A DNA stretch of 64,000 bases from Malurus cyaneus samueli. Taxonomy: Eukaryota; Chordata; Aves; Passeriformes; Maluridae. Below the pieces are notes generated by a model, which had not been told where the DNA came from, made no database searches, and saw nothing but the letters and a program-made list of their open reading frames with translations. Each line of letters starts with the position of its first letter. The stretch's first letter is position 1. The DNA is taken from contig CM019218.1 of the NCBI GenBank assembly GCA_009741485.1, positions 34,658,387-34,722,386 of the forward strand. Direction: 5' to 3'. This document shows, piece after piece, positions 46,101-57,400 of this stretch. Made by a program: the position numbers and the translations under genes.

Positions 46101-49100
46101 AACATAGAATATATGAATATGCATGTCTACAAGAGTATCCCTCTAGGTTTAAGAGACACGAATGAGAGATTTGCACAAAATATGGCAATTATTACAGTTG
46201 GTAACAAAAATCCACTAAAAGCCTACAGGATTATCAAACTGTTTTCCTCTCCATTGTATCAGTCCAATCCCTCATTTTCATTATGAGAAAAATAAGCAGA
46301 GAAAAAAAAAATGCTCTCTCCCACATGTTAAGTCACTGCACCAAAATGACAAATTCAGGTCCAGTCTCAGCAGGTGAAACACTATGTATTCCACAGCTGA
46401 ACATGGTTTCTAACATATACATGAAAAAATTAAATAATGCTAAAACTCCAGATCTCTCACGCACAAGAATTTTATCCTAAGGCTGTGGGACAGATACAAG
46501 TACAGCATATCAGCCTGATGAGACGTGCAAGTTATGCCAGATCAGTTCAGCAGGCAGGCGGTGAAAGTTAGGAACCATCTGATCTGATATATGATAATAT
46601 TCAACAGCACACAGAAATTGGGAACTTCATCTTGTACCTTTTCACTGGAGTAAGATTGTTTTAAAAATAATTTCTCCCTATGCCACAGATAGTAAAGTCT
46701 GGAATAGCTACTCTGTGTTCCCTTTTCAACCTTTTGTGTCTGGACAAACTAGTTGCTTGTTTCTCTGTGGTTGAGAAATACTTTTATGATTTTGCTCCTT
46801 CCCAGTGGCTGGCAGGAAACGTAATTACTGCCTGTCTTTACTTGCTGTAAACAACATCCAGATTTTGAATGACACCACCCCAGTATTCTAAACTAGGGAT
46901 CTGCAACAACTCTGGATGCAGCTGATCCTCAGGAGGCACTTGCCTGACTCCCTCCTTGAAGTCACACTTTTGGTAAAGACTGCACATGCATTCCTGCACA
47001 GCAGAGCAGTTTGTCACAGATGTGACAGTGACATTGCTTGCAGGAGGGCAAGTGTTACAGTTCCATAAAATAGTGCTGCCTATATTAAATCACGTGGTCT
47101 TGCTCAGAATCCTCTGCAGACTTGGCTTCAAGGGCTCTGGGTTAACTTAATGGATTCACAAAGATTTATAGATCAAATCTGATGATGTCCTGGGATAAAG
47201 GCTATCCCTGATCTACAGCTAAAGGAATGGTACCAAAGGAAGAAGTAACTTTTCAAACTGCACAGACATTCACTGATGGAATGGGAAGACAGAATTCCCA
47301 ATTTTCAGCCCCAGGCATCTCTGCTCTGCAAAACATTAGCTTAGTATTGTAGAGAAAATGTTTGATGCCTGGCCTTCAGACAGCCTCTGTCAGAGAGGAA
47401 ATGTGCATTTGGAATTGGGCAGGCACAAGACACTGAGCGTCAGGTTCCAGCTGCATGGAAACCAAAGGGTGCAAAATATTTTTGATAAAAGGAAAAGTGA
47501 CAAATTCCATAAATGAATTTGACTTGATTTCAGAGATCCAGAAGCAAGGCAAGGAAAAGAAATGGATCAACCTAAATAGGAAAGGTACCCCACTCCTGAA
47601 GGAGTGCATATGGTGATTCAGATCTCATTTATCAGCTGCCAGTTCACAGAAGGGCTTACATGATTTCACTTTCTTTGCTTTTGCTTCTTAGTCAGGCAGC
47701 CACACGGCAGGAACATTTCTAAATGAGCAAAACTCAACACACCTTATCAGCTAACTCCAGGAGCTGTCAGTACAATGAGGGAGAACATCCCCTTTTTCCC
47801 ATCAACCACTAGCTGGCACCACTGACCCTTACAGGCCTACCATTATGGGGATCCCTGCAGGATAGCTTTGCTGTTCTCCACAAATATAGCACTGGATGCA
47901 CAGTTCACCTCCAGTGGAACAGTGTAGGGAGTACTGACAACCTGTACCGCCTGAACAATTCAGTTTCTGCCACATTTTCTCCATCTAAAAAAATCACAAA
48001 ACGGTACCTAATTCCTCATAACATCACTGGGAGATAGGGGGAAAGAAATGTGCTCCAAAGCACTTCCTGTACTTAATCAAGAATTAAGTATTCATGTTTT
48101 GCAGAGTTACAGCAGTGTCTCCATAGAGGGAAACACTATACAGTCTGTGTGCTGTACTGCTCCTACCCACCACTGACAACCAACAAAACCACAAAGAACA
48201 AGCCAGGAGGTTTTTCTGAAGCTCTTCTGTGCTCCCTTAGCTCAGTCACTCTCCAGGACTCAAATCCCTACCTCTTCACTCACCACCTATCTTTCCAAGA
48301 TCATACATAAAAGGCCTCAAGATCATTTGGGTTTCCAATTCCATCACACAGAGTAGCATACAAAGACCTAAACTGTATAGGAATGAAACAGGTAACTTGA
48401 TGACATCATTGCTTGGCTAAAGGGCAAGACAGGATTCTGTGTCTTGGCTGGACTGGAGCCAGATCATCTATTCATCTACCACCCAGACGATTCCTGTATG
48501 ATTATGCCTGTGTCTAACAGCCAGGAGTGGGTGGCACAGCACACGGGGGCCAGCACTGCATGAGCTGGAACCCCAGTTCCTGTATCACAGCAGGAAAATC
48601 TGTGAATAAGGAAGGGAGAAGACACACAGGGAAGCAGAGAAGAAAGAGGTTATTTAAAGAACCTCTGTTCATTAGCATAAGCCTCTTCTATCCCTTTCTT
48701 ATTTCTTTCTATGTGCTTGAATTGTGAAATGGAAACAAAAGTAATCCAGGTTCTGGAGTGGTGCAATTGACACGCCTGAAGGATGGGATGCCATCCAGAG
48801 GGACATGGGCAGGCTCGAAGGTATGCTCATGGAAATCTCAAGCAGTTTAAATACAAGGTGCTGCACCTGGGTCAGGGCAACCCCAGGTATCCATTCAAGC
48901 TGGGGAATGAACAGATCAAGAGCAGCCCTGGTGAGAAGGGCTTGGGTGTGCTGGTGGATGGGAGGCTGGGCATGACCCAGCAATGAGCACTGACAGCCCA
49001 AACGTGTCCTGGGCTGCATTCAAAGCAGCGAGGCCAGCAGGGCAAGGGAGGGGATTCTGCCCATCTGTTCCTCTCTCATGAGACCCCACCTGCAGTGCTG

Positions 49101-52100
49101 CTTCCACCTTTGGGGTCCTCAGCATAGGAAGGACATAGACCTGTTGGAGCAAGTCCAGAGAAGGCCACCTACTTGATGGGCCTACCTTAAAGGGACAGAA
49201 AAGCTCTCCTATGAGGAAAGGTTGAGAGAATTGGGGTTTTTTTCAGCCTGGAAAAGGAAAGGCTTTGGGGTAACCTAAAATTGTAGTTTTTCAGCACTTA
49301 AAGGGAGGCTACCAGAAAGATGAGGAGGGATTTTTTTTACAAGAGCACATAGTGACAGGACAAGGGGAAATTATTTCAAAGTGAGAGTAGGTTAAGATTA
49401 GATATTAGGAAAAAATTCTTCATTGCAAGTGTGGTGAGGCACTGGAACAGGCTGCCCAGAGAAGCTGTGGGTGCCCCATCACTGGAAGTGTTCAAGGCCA
49501 GGTTGGAAGAAGCTCTGAGCAACCTGATCTAGTGGCAGGTGTCCTTGCCCACAGTACAGGGGATGGAACACAGGATCTTTAAGGTCCATTCCAACCCAGT
49601 CCATTCTGTAATTCCATAAAAGTTAAGTAAGTAATCTGTAGGAAAGAAACATGCCAAGGTTCTACTGTGGTCATAAGGTAGTATCCTAGTAATGGCACAG
49701 GGGCACAGACTTATCCATCAAGCAGATGGATTTGGCTGATGGAGAAATTTCATTTTGGATTGTTCTGGCTTTATTCCAGCTCCATCTATGCTGGATATCA
49801 TCATGTATTTAAAAGGAAAAGTGATTTCCTTGATCGCAAAAGTATCTAAGCAAATGCTTTTAACATGCTTTGCCAATAAACATAACTGCAACAAAACCAC
49901 TTCACTGTGATTCACTTGGAATAAATATGTATAGTTCCTGGATATGAAAAGCCATTGCATGCACAGAGGCAGTTAATACTTCTGTTCTGAATTCCTCCTT
50001 ACAACAGTCTCATTTTCATTCTATTTGCACTGCCTATCTCCTTGAGTCCTTCCTGTAAGGTCTCTTTTGATTCAAGTATAGCTGATCTGTATTTGATGCT
50101 TAAATTCATTGACACTTGCTATTACAATTATAAGGAATGCTTTAAAACTGCAATAGAGAGAACTCTGTGGTTTCAGTTACTGCATTTTCACACAATCCTT
50201 TGATTGATGCACACAAGCTTTTTGCTTAATCAACACATCAAACAAAGTTCAGTCTCCAGGAACAGGCAGAAGTGAAACAATTACCTTAATCCCTTCAATC
50301 CTGAAGCCCAGGTTGGCACTAGAGCTGATGGTTTCTCTCCACTGCATGTACCGGGGTTTGGTGACAGCATGCTGGGCGTTCTCTTCAGCCGTGGGAGCAA
50401 GAGGATCCACTTCAATCATTTTCTTGTACATGTCCTTACGCAGCTTTGGTTTCTCTCGTGCCTTAGCCAACTCTTCCTCCAGGTATGTTCTGCAAACATC
50501 ATATCCCAACATATCCTTAAGGACTTCTCCAGCATTTCTTTTTACAGCTTACAAACGGGCCTCAAGAAACATCAACTAGGAAAATAAGCCTTATCATTGC
50601 CCCAGTTTTGCATACGGGGAAACCAAAGTACACAGAGCAATGACTGTGCAGGCATATTTAGTGAAACAACCCCAGGAATCACGAACTGTAATTCACTTCT
50701 TGTTCTAACTATACCTTTACTTACTGTTACAAGCTATTGTTACTTCCTGGTTAAAGAATAGGAGAAAACTGAATTCCCACTGTGTCATAAAATAGAAATG
50801 CATTTTCAGAGGACAGTTAGGAGAGATCACTTGCAATGAAATTTAAAAAAAAAAAAAAAAAGACAAATAGGGCTACTGAAGATTTATTGCATTCTCTCTC
50901 CTTCAAAAACCTAACATCAGTCATGGGTAATTTTTTTAGGCCTCAGAAACTTTAAGCTTTACTTAATGCAGCTCAGTGAAAGAATCACTCTCATATAGTA
51001 AAAACTAAAGAGTAACACAGATTTATCTGAGCAGTTCCAAACCAGAAGAGGTAAAGAAGAACAGAAAGCTGAATGGAGGGACACAACACTTCCACATTTT
51101 GCTCTTATCACTCAATCTGTTAATCTGGAAGCCATTAGAAAGGCACTATCCATCTTCTCTAAATTCCACTGGATTCTTAAACCTTGCCCTTCGTCAGGTG
51201 CCCGAAGTTTACTTTCTTCATCAACAGTGTAACAAACCAGGATGGCATTTAGGAGACCATGTCACTCATTGCCAGAATGTCACCTACTTGCAACAAATGG
51301 TGTACTGTTGCAAATCCTTCTCCTCTTTCTTCTGAACATACCAGTGCTATATATTTCCAATCCATTAAAAAATTTGCATTTATTTGAAAAGGTGTATCTG
51401 CATTCCTGTAAGTAGAGTAACTAATTCATAACAGTAACTCTTGAGCATCTGAGCTGACATACAAAGATTATTATGACAGCTCATACTTCTCTGTACTGTT
51501 ACCGTACTCCAGGATCTCAACAGATCTGTTATGCTTAGATAGTATTTTTGATGTTTCCTCTTGATCACAGACAATGAATGGAAAAGAAAGTGAGAAACTG
51601 GAGAACAAAGATGGCAACAGCTCCAGATGTCAGAGTAGGGAAAAACACAGGTCAGTCCTGAGCAAATGGTCAACTCTCTATAGAAAAGATCAATACCAGT
51701 GAACACTCACTGAAACACTGGAAATTGGCTTTCACACTGCTATTCAGTCATTTCCATTGCAACATGGAAATTTGATTCTTTGTGAGGCCTTCTGAATCAC
51801 TGCATACACAAAGATTCAATGAACTGGCAGTGAATAAATCATGTCTTTTTTTTCCCCCATGTTTTATCAGGCCACTGCAGAGAAACTTTGCCTTAAATCA
51901 CCCCTAAAAATGTCTCGATGTGAATCGTTTTGGAGGCTATAGATCAGTTAGTTTCCAGAATCTGTGTACAATTTGGAAATAACGGGACATACTGTCCTCA
52001 GGTTGTCCAAGGTGTCTGTGAGCATGATCACATCTCTCCCTTCCTTCAAATGCAGAGAAAGCACATTCTCTTTCATTCACCCCACCTGATCCCCATCTTG

Positions 52101-54477
52101 CAGTCCATCACACTTGGCCCTTCAAAATCAGTAAGCAAATCATCCAGCTGGATGTAGCTCTCGCCATCTCTCTCCACCACACCATGGAAGCAAGGGACGC
52201 AGGCGCGTAGTGGATCTTTCATCAATCGTTCAAAACATTCCTTTTCATTCTCTGAGAGGCGTTTGAGAATCTTCCCACTATCAGCTGCTTTGAAACTCCC
52301 TAAAAAAAGAAAATCAAACACTTGCTGACAAGATTGACATGCAAAACAGAAAAGCCCCTTCCCCCACCATTCCATCTTTCATCTCTCTCAGCCTCCTGAC
52401 AGCAGTTAAAGATTTCCCCTGAAGAGAAGAGATAAGATCCTTTTCATAATAAATAAAACACACAGGACAAGAGTCACTGGCAATGAAAGTTTGTTTGGAT
52501 ACATTCCCATCTCATATACAAAGAATGTATAGCTTTAAGGAATGCAGTTGCTTCAGGCCATTGGGCTGTTTCGGTTTTTTTTCCATGCTAGCCTTTGCTA
52601 GGTTATTAAACAGTACTATACTTACTAAAATGCACTGGAAAAAGCCACGAGCCAGAACTCATTAATCCTCTGACAGGCTATTTTAAAGCTGCATAACACT
52701 GCCAGCGTTGGCTTTGTCCTTAATCCTCACACAGGGTATGTACACCTGCTGAGCGTGTCCGGCCGGAGGCAGCGCGGTCAATCAGTGGTAGTTAAACAGC
52801 CAGAACAGGCCCAAAGCCAAGCACTGCCTGTTGCACACACACAGACACACACAGGGACTGCAGGTGAACCTGCTAATCTGCTAATGCCCTGCAGGTACAG
52901 TCCGGAGGGCAACGGTGCCTTTTACAGCCCTGTGTTTGAATGGTATCCAGGACAAATGATATCTGCATAGGCCACAATTAGCAGTAATCAGACTCCACCC
53001 AAAGGGAGTTTCCAAACAATCTCCTGTCCAGCAACCTTCAACAGCATCTGAGGAAAGTACACATTTCATTCAGAGGCACCCTTTAATCTGTACGAAATAA
53101 ATTGGGCACCCTGGAGATAACACTCCACCACAGTGGAATCCTTCAGCCATTGCAAACTGATTCTTATCCGACAAATCCTAGAACTGGCACTGCCTCGGCA
53201 CGAGGGTAAGGCTGGTAACAGCCCAGTTTCTAACTCAGAAAACAACTGTCGTATCAGAGAAGAACAGCTGCAAAAAGGGTGGACTAAACACAACCACAGA
53301 AAACTAAAAGGAAACAGGAAAAGTATCTCTCCTAATCAGCTTCTAGTAAACTCTTAACCCTCCTCTTCCACTCTACTACACGTCTCCAAAAGGGTTATGA
53401 TTACATGACCAGTGGATTGCTCCACACAGAGGAAGCCAACTCCATACACTCTTTGATAAAAACTGTATTAAGACTGGGTCGGCTTGGCACTCTGTGTGAC
53501 ACAAATCAGACCCAACAACAACACTGCAAAATGCAGCCACTCAATTTCTAGGGCCCAATAAATTTCTCACACAGCTTTGAAGTGCACCATATTAGCGCAT
53601 TAGCATATACAGAGGTGGCCCACGTACTGCATTACAACATGATGCAGCGTAGGTGCCTGCCCACATGTGTACTAATAAACCCCCACTAGCACAGCACAAG
53701 AATTCTATGAAGCACGAGAGACAAAAACCCGATGACTTCCCTTTGTTGTTTTTTTTGCCTTACAAATGAAACTAAGCCTGCATCAGGAGCACACCTACCA
53801 ATTTTTACAGACACAAAACTAGAACCAACCATCTGAACTGCACCTTGCACTCACACAGCGAACAATGACAGACTCACAATGCAAACACCTGGTCAGCAAG
53901 GCAATTTTCACATTTTCCGCCTAAGGACCTACACTCACATGAGGGGCTTGGTGTTGGTTTTAGAAGTGCTGCCCTTGCCAGGGATGACGCACACGGGGAC
54001 ACGAACAGTAACCCTTCCCACTAGAGAGCTAACTATTGGCTACTCAGTCAAGAAAAGTGACCTACCACTGCAATCAACAGCATCAGACAGACCTTGGCTT
54101 TAACTCCCCAGTCTCTCTTGTTTCTCTCTAACAAGTATTTTACACATATCATCTTACAAGCCTGGCCCTTCTCCAGAGTCTGACCATTGCTTGTCTCATT
54201 ATGCAGGTATATCATTCCCACTTCCCTATCCCCACTAAAACTGAAATGTGCTCTAGGTCACAGATTTATGTGACATTGCCTGCTTCCTTTTTACCTGAAG
54301 GAAGGAAACAGAGAAAGACTGTTCTCCTTGCTGCAGTCATCTTCATACCAGAGACAACACTTTGAAGATACCCCTCTCACCTGTATGCCCAGCCAGCTGC
54401 ACCCATGAGTAGCGTTTCTTGAAGGGGCTGATGACTGGTAAGTTAACCATGGTTTTAATTGTATGCCATGCCTTTTT
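42944..54477 (-). CDS. ITPKA: Inositol-trisphosphate 3-kinase A (5'-partial, 6 exons)
   Basis: Cytoplasmic kinase that phosphorylates Ins(1,4,5)P3 to Ins(1,3,4,5)P4, ending the Ca2+ release signal; family members are stimulated by Ca2+/calmodulin. Six exons join in phase to 894 nt (297 residues plus stop), equal to the human ITPKA segment from the calmodulin-binding region to the C-terminus. Seen: the calmodulin-binding segment [89 protein letters not shown] and [19 protein letters not shown]. It fits ITPKA better than ITPKB, for example at [19 protein letters not shown]. The N-terminal, F-actin-binding exon was not found within 9.5 kb upstream and probably lies beyond the right edge. Orientation relative to LTK matches human 15q15. 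Confidence 0.95.
43148..45179 (-). other. ITPKA introns near the 3' end
   Basis: Introns 43148-44054 and 44127-45179, GT-AG on the minus strand. No repeat or extra gene recognised. Confidence 0.55.
44055..44126 (-). CDS. ITPKA: ITPKA exon: catalytic domain
   Basis: 72 nt, phase 0 both ends. Encodes [20 protein letters not shown] and KRHE, matching the human RRYLNRLQQI-type segment. Acceptor ctccag, donor gtgagc. Confidence 0.94.
45180..45281 (-). CDS. ITPKA: ITPKA exon: catalytic domain
   Basis: 102 nt, phase 0 both ends. Encodes [20 protein letters not shown], then [13 protein letters not shown]. Acceptor gtgcag, donor gtgagt. Confidence 0.94.
45282..50284 (-). other. ITPKA intron (5.0 kb) with CR1
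   Basis: GT-AG intron that contains the longest CR1 copy in the window (48770-49620), inserted antisense to ITPKA. The rest shows only short random frames. Confidence 0.6.
48770..49620 (+). mobile_element. CR1 LINE, 3' end (about 850 bp)
   Basis: The best-preserved repeat in the window. It carries decayed CR1 ORF2 3' coding (codons around GCACCTGGGTCAGGGCAACC and GTGCTGGTGGATGGGAGGCT), the CAGTGCTGCTTCCACCTTTG segment, GAGGCACTGGAACAGGCTGC, GTTCAAGGCCAGGTTGGA and the terminal repeat-like ATTCTGTAATTCCAT. 5'-truncated, with frameshifts and stops; not functional. Confidence 0.95.
50285..50489 (-). CDS. ITPKA: ITPKA exon: inositol-binding helical lobe
   Basis: 205 nt. Encodes [20 protein letters not shown], then [20 protein letters not shown] and GFRIEGIK. 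The family's Ins(1,4,5)P3-specific helical insert and the conserved KPRYMQWRE are present. Acceptor tttgcag, donor gtaatt; ends in phase 0. Confidence 0.96.
50490..52085 (-). other. ITPKA intron
   Basis: 1.6 kb GT-AG intron. A possible old MIR-like fragment lies at 50595-50665 and an A run near 50845-50861. Nothing else recognised. Confidence 0.5.
50595..50665 (+). mobile_element. Possible MIR-like SINE core fragment
   Basis: CATTGCCCCAGTTTTGCATA and CGGGGAAACCAAAGTACACA, then GAGCAATGACTGTG, follow the MIR core order (CCCATTTTACAGATG, GGGAAACTGAGGCACAGAG, GTGACTTGCCC) at a diverged level. Short, so tentative. Confidence 0.35.
52086..52299 (-). CDS. ITPKA: ITPKA exon: catalytic domain N-lobe
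   Basis: 214 nt. Encodes [20 protein letters not shown], then [20 protein letters not shown] and VMDCKMGIR. The SFKAA and DxKxG segments are the ATP- and substrate-site motifs of inositol-polyphosphate kinases. Acceptor tttag, donor gtgggg; the last Arg codon is split. Confidence 0.95.
52300..54380 (-). other. ITPKA intron
   Basis: 2.1 kb GT-AG intron. A GC-richer spot with several CpG sites is at 52756-52785. No repeat or exon recognised. Confidence 0.5.
54381..54477 (-). CDS. ITPKA: ITPKA exon: calmodulin-binding segment
   Basis: 97 nt; starts in phase 0 after a ttttccag acceptor, as the second exon of ITPKA does. Encodes [20 protein letters not shown], a basic amphipathic calmodulin-binding segment, then [12 protein letters not shown]. 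Donor gtgaga, phase 1. Confidence 0.93.
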
Positions 54478-57400
54478 CTGGAAAAGAAAAAAAATCTTAA
54501 GTTGGGCAAAAGCTGAAATCCTAACATGCCACAAACATATTACACAGTTTCATGCGGATTGAATTTTTCCTCACTCATTTATAAGTGCTCAAAGGTGGAA
54601 CCACAAAACAAACACTATCCTCATTGTTGGAAAAATATGCACACAAACCCAAGAATGGACAAATAAAGATAACGCCCTGCCATGCACAAGAAAGCTGCCT
54701 GTAAGAAGAAAAAAAAAGAAACACACTGCACGTCACAGGCCTGTTCTTAGCCACACCTCGCCCTCTCTGTGCGTGAGTCACACAGTATGTGGACAGCAGA
54801 TGCTGAACGAACACACACATGCACACATACGCACATTTAAGTTTCCATGAGACATGCACATAAGCTGCTTGTCACTGTCAGCAACACTTCCTTTCCCAGA
54901 GAACTTCAGCATCACCTTGTGATTAACAGCTTTTCCCGAGTCAGCAGGTAAATCTTACTGTGTCACACGCATAGAAAGTGCATGTCTAGCTGGACACGGA
55001 GCTCACCCAGGTCCCTCAGCACCCACTGACAGCATGCTGCAGAATCTTACTCCAGGCCATGAATTTTCCTACCGCCTCCCCTCTTTCCCAATCCTGTTAC
55101 TTTTTAACAAAGCTGGGAATTGCTCTGGCAACCTTTGGCTGCAGCTGTCTGGGTACCGCTGCAGGCAGACAGGGAAACAGAACAGCTGCTCACAAAGAGC
55201 AGCTGAGCGCTCTGTCACAAAGGCAGAAAGAAAAAAAAAAAAAGTAGAAAGTGAAAAAGTCTCACGCTCTGGAACTGAAACCCTGATGGGAGAGAACAGC
55301 AACCCACCAGCACTCATGTTACACCCGGCGGGATCCCAAAGTGTTTTATACACAAGGAGAGCAGGCTCAGTTCTTCTATCACTAGAATACAATACCCTGC
55401 TGGCAAAAAGAAAATGGAGCTGCGTGATACTTATGCATGAAAATTCAGTGCTGAGAGTGAGTGAGTGTAGCTGGGGAGTAGACAGCATTTACAGAAGTGT
55501 TTACTAATGGCCCAACTGGAATTCACCAAAATCAATGGGAGGCATTAATGTTATTGAAAAGAAGTTTAGGTGCTTGCTCATCAACTGAAAAATACACATT
55601 CAAAACAACAGTGTCTTCTCTAGCATGGATATTGATTTGAAGATTTAGGTGCTTAGGATACCTAATTTTTATTGTCTTCTACATTCCTGAGTGAAAAACA
55701 GAAGAAGTGAAATTGCAGGCAATCATACACAGGCAAAATGTTGCTCTCCAGATCACACTCTGACGTGACCACACTTCCCCAAACTTATTAACTTATACCA
55801 CATTTCATATAAGGCACCCTCCAGCAACTCTGGTCTCCATGTGAGGGCAAAAACCTGCAGCTATCTTAGAATGTATCAAGAGGATGTATGAACCCACAGA
55901 CACAAGTGATTTTTCTTTTAAAGATTTGTCTTCACAAGAAAGTTCTAAATTGTGCTTCAAATTAAACTAACATAACAATATAATTACCATATAAACATAC
56001 TTACTCTGGAATAAGATTGCTTTTACCTATTTAACTTTGGTGTTTGACAGAGTTCAAGCTGAAATGAAGTCACTCTTGGTCAGATATGTGCCCCATAGAG
56101 AGTAACACTTTTGAGAACATACTATGCCAGTGAGGGAAAGCATCCACAGAAAATCCTGGATGTCTGAGAATTATGAAGACTCAGTTGCACTTACTAGAAC
56201 TCCACAGATATTACTAGCTCTAGGTAAACTCCAATTTCATAAATAACTTCTACAGGTTCATAAGCTATATTATTTGGATTTCATATTTCATAGTATTTGC
56301 CTTAAGCTGTTCCAAAATGCAGCCTTGTAGTGCTAAACAGTGACATTTCTCTATCACAAACCTCACTGCTGTTTTGTGAGGATGAGAGAGACTCTTGTAC
56401 ACCACTTACACATGTCCAGAGCCCCCTTCTGTAGGAAAGTGCAATATAAATATTGCTTTTCAAATAGCAAAGAAATTATTTTTGTATAGTTTATTTGTCA
56501 GATTTCACTGACAGCAGAAGCTCTTCAAATATACTCTGCTGTTTCTACTTCAGAAGGACAGAACCCCAAGTTATTTAAACAACAGTTAAAAATAAACATC
56601 ATTATGAAGTGAAATGGCTTCTTTGAATATTAACTCCTGCTAAAGATTTAGATTTTTAAGATTCCAGACTAGTTTTTCAGGGCAACACTGCTTTTTTCCC
56701 ATCTCTTGATCAGAAGTCAACATTGCTCCATAACTCTCCCATCAAGATCCCTTACACATCATAATATTCCACTCCTAACAAACTGCAGTCTGTCTCCCAA
56801 TGACTTGTCATACTGCTATATGCATCAGTAACGAGAAGCACAGATCAGATTCTCAACGAATGAACATCAACTGTCAATGCAACATCACACTCCAGTGGCT
56901 CTCCAGCCTCCTCCCTCCCACCTAACACTAAGAAGCTGAAGCTTTTATTTGTACTGTGGGCGTAAAGGAGAGACAATGGGCCAAATTCAGCCCCAGCTCA
57001 AGCGGACTTTGGCTGCTTAGGTTACAGCTGCCTTGGATAAGTATGCTTAAGTTACTCATCCAATAAATAGACTCTGACAATTTTTATTTACCTTTTTGAA
57101 TTTTAAACAAACAATCTCTTCACAAACCTTTCCTTCCCTCAAGACAGGGAAAGCAGAAGGCTCAAGCCAGAAGGGAAAGGACTGCCTTTAGACCTGTCCT
57201 GTGGGGGGGTGCTGCCATCAGCATGGGTTCAGCAGTTTCACTTTACCTCAACTTCTGGTCTCCCAGCTCACTCAACCCAGGATACAAATTGCCAGGATGC
57301 AAGCAGGACTGCATGCTGGTGGAGCAGTGGTGTGAGTGGGAAGATGAAAACTTTGTGTGCTTGCTGTAGGAGGAATGTTTCTCACTTCTATTTCTAAAGC

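Noticed and set aside
48699..49152. Open frames on both strands around 48.7-49.2 kb
   Set aside because: They are decayed coding and antisense readings of the CR1 insertion, not a host gene.
52740..52800. Small CpG-containing GC-rich spot as a possible promoter
   Set aside because: Only a few dozen bases and located within an internal ITPKA intron, with no TATA, exon or CpG-island length.
42944..54477. Calling the inositol kinase ITPKB or ITPKC
   Set aside because: The [18 protein letters not shown] and [15 protein letters not shown] segments fit ITPKA better, and the position next to LTK agrees.
55034..55507. 157-codon plus-strand frame and the 139-codon minus-strand frame opposite
   Set aside because: They overlap each other, are interrupted by A-rich low-complexity sequence and show no similarity to the ITPKA N-terminus or another protein.
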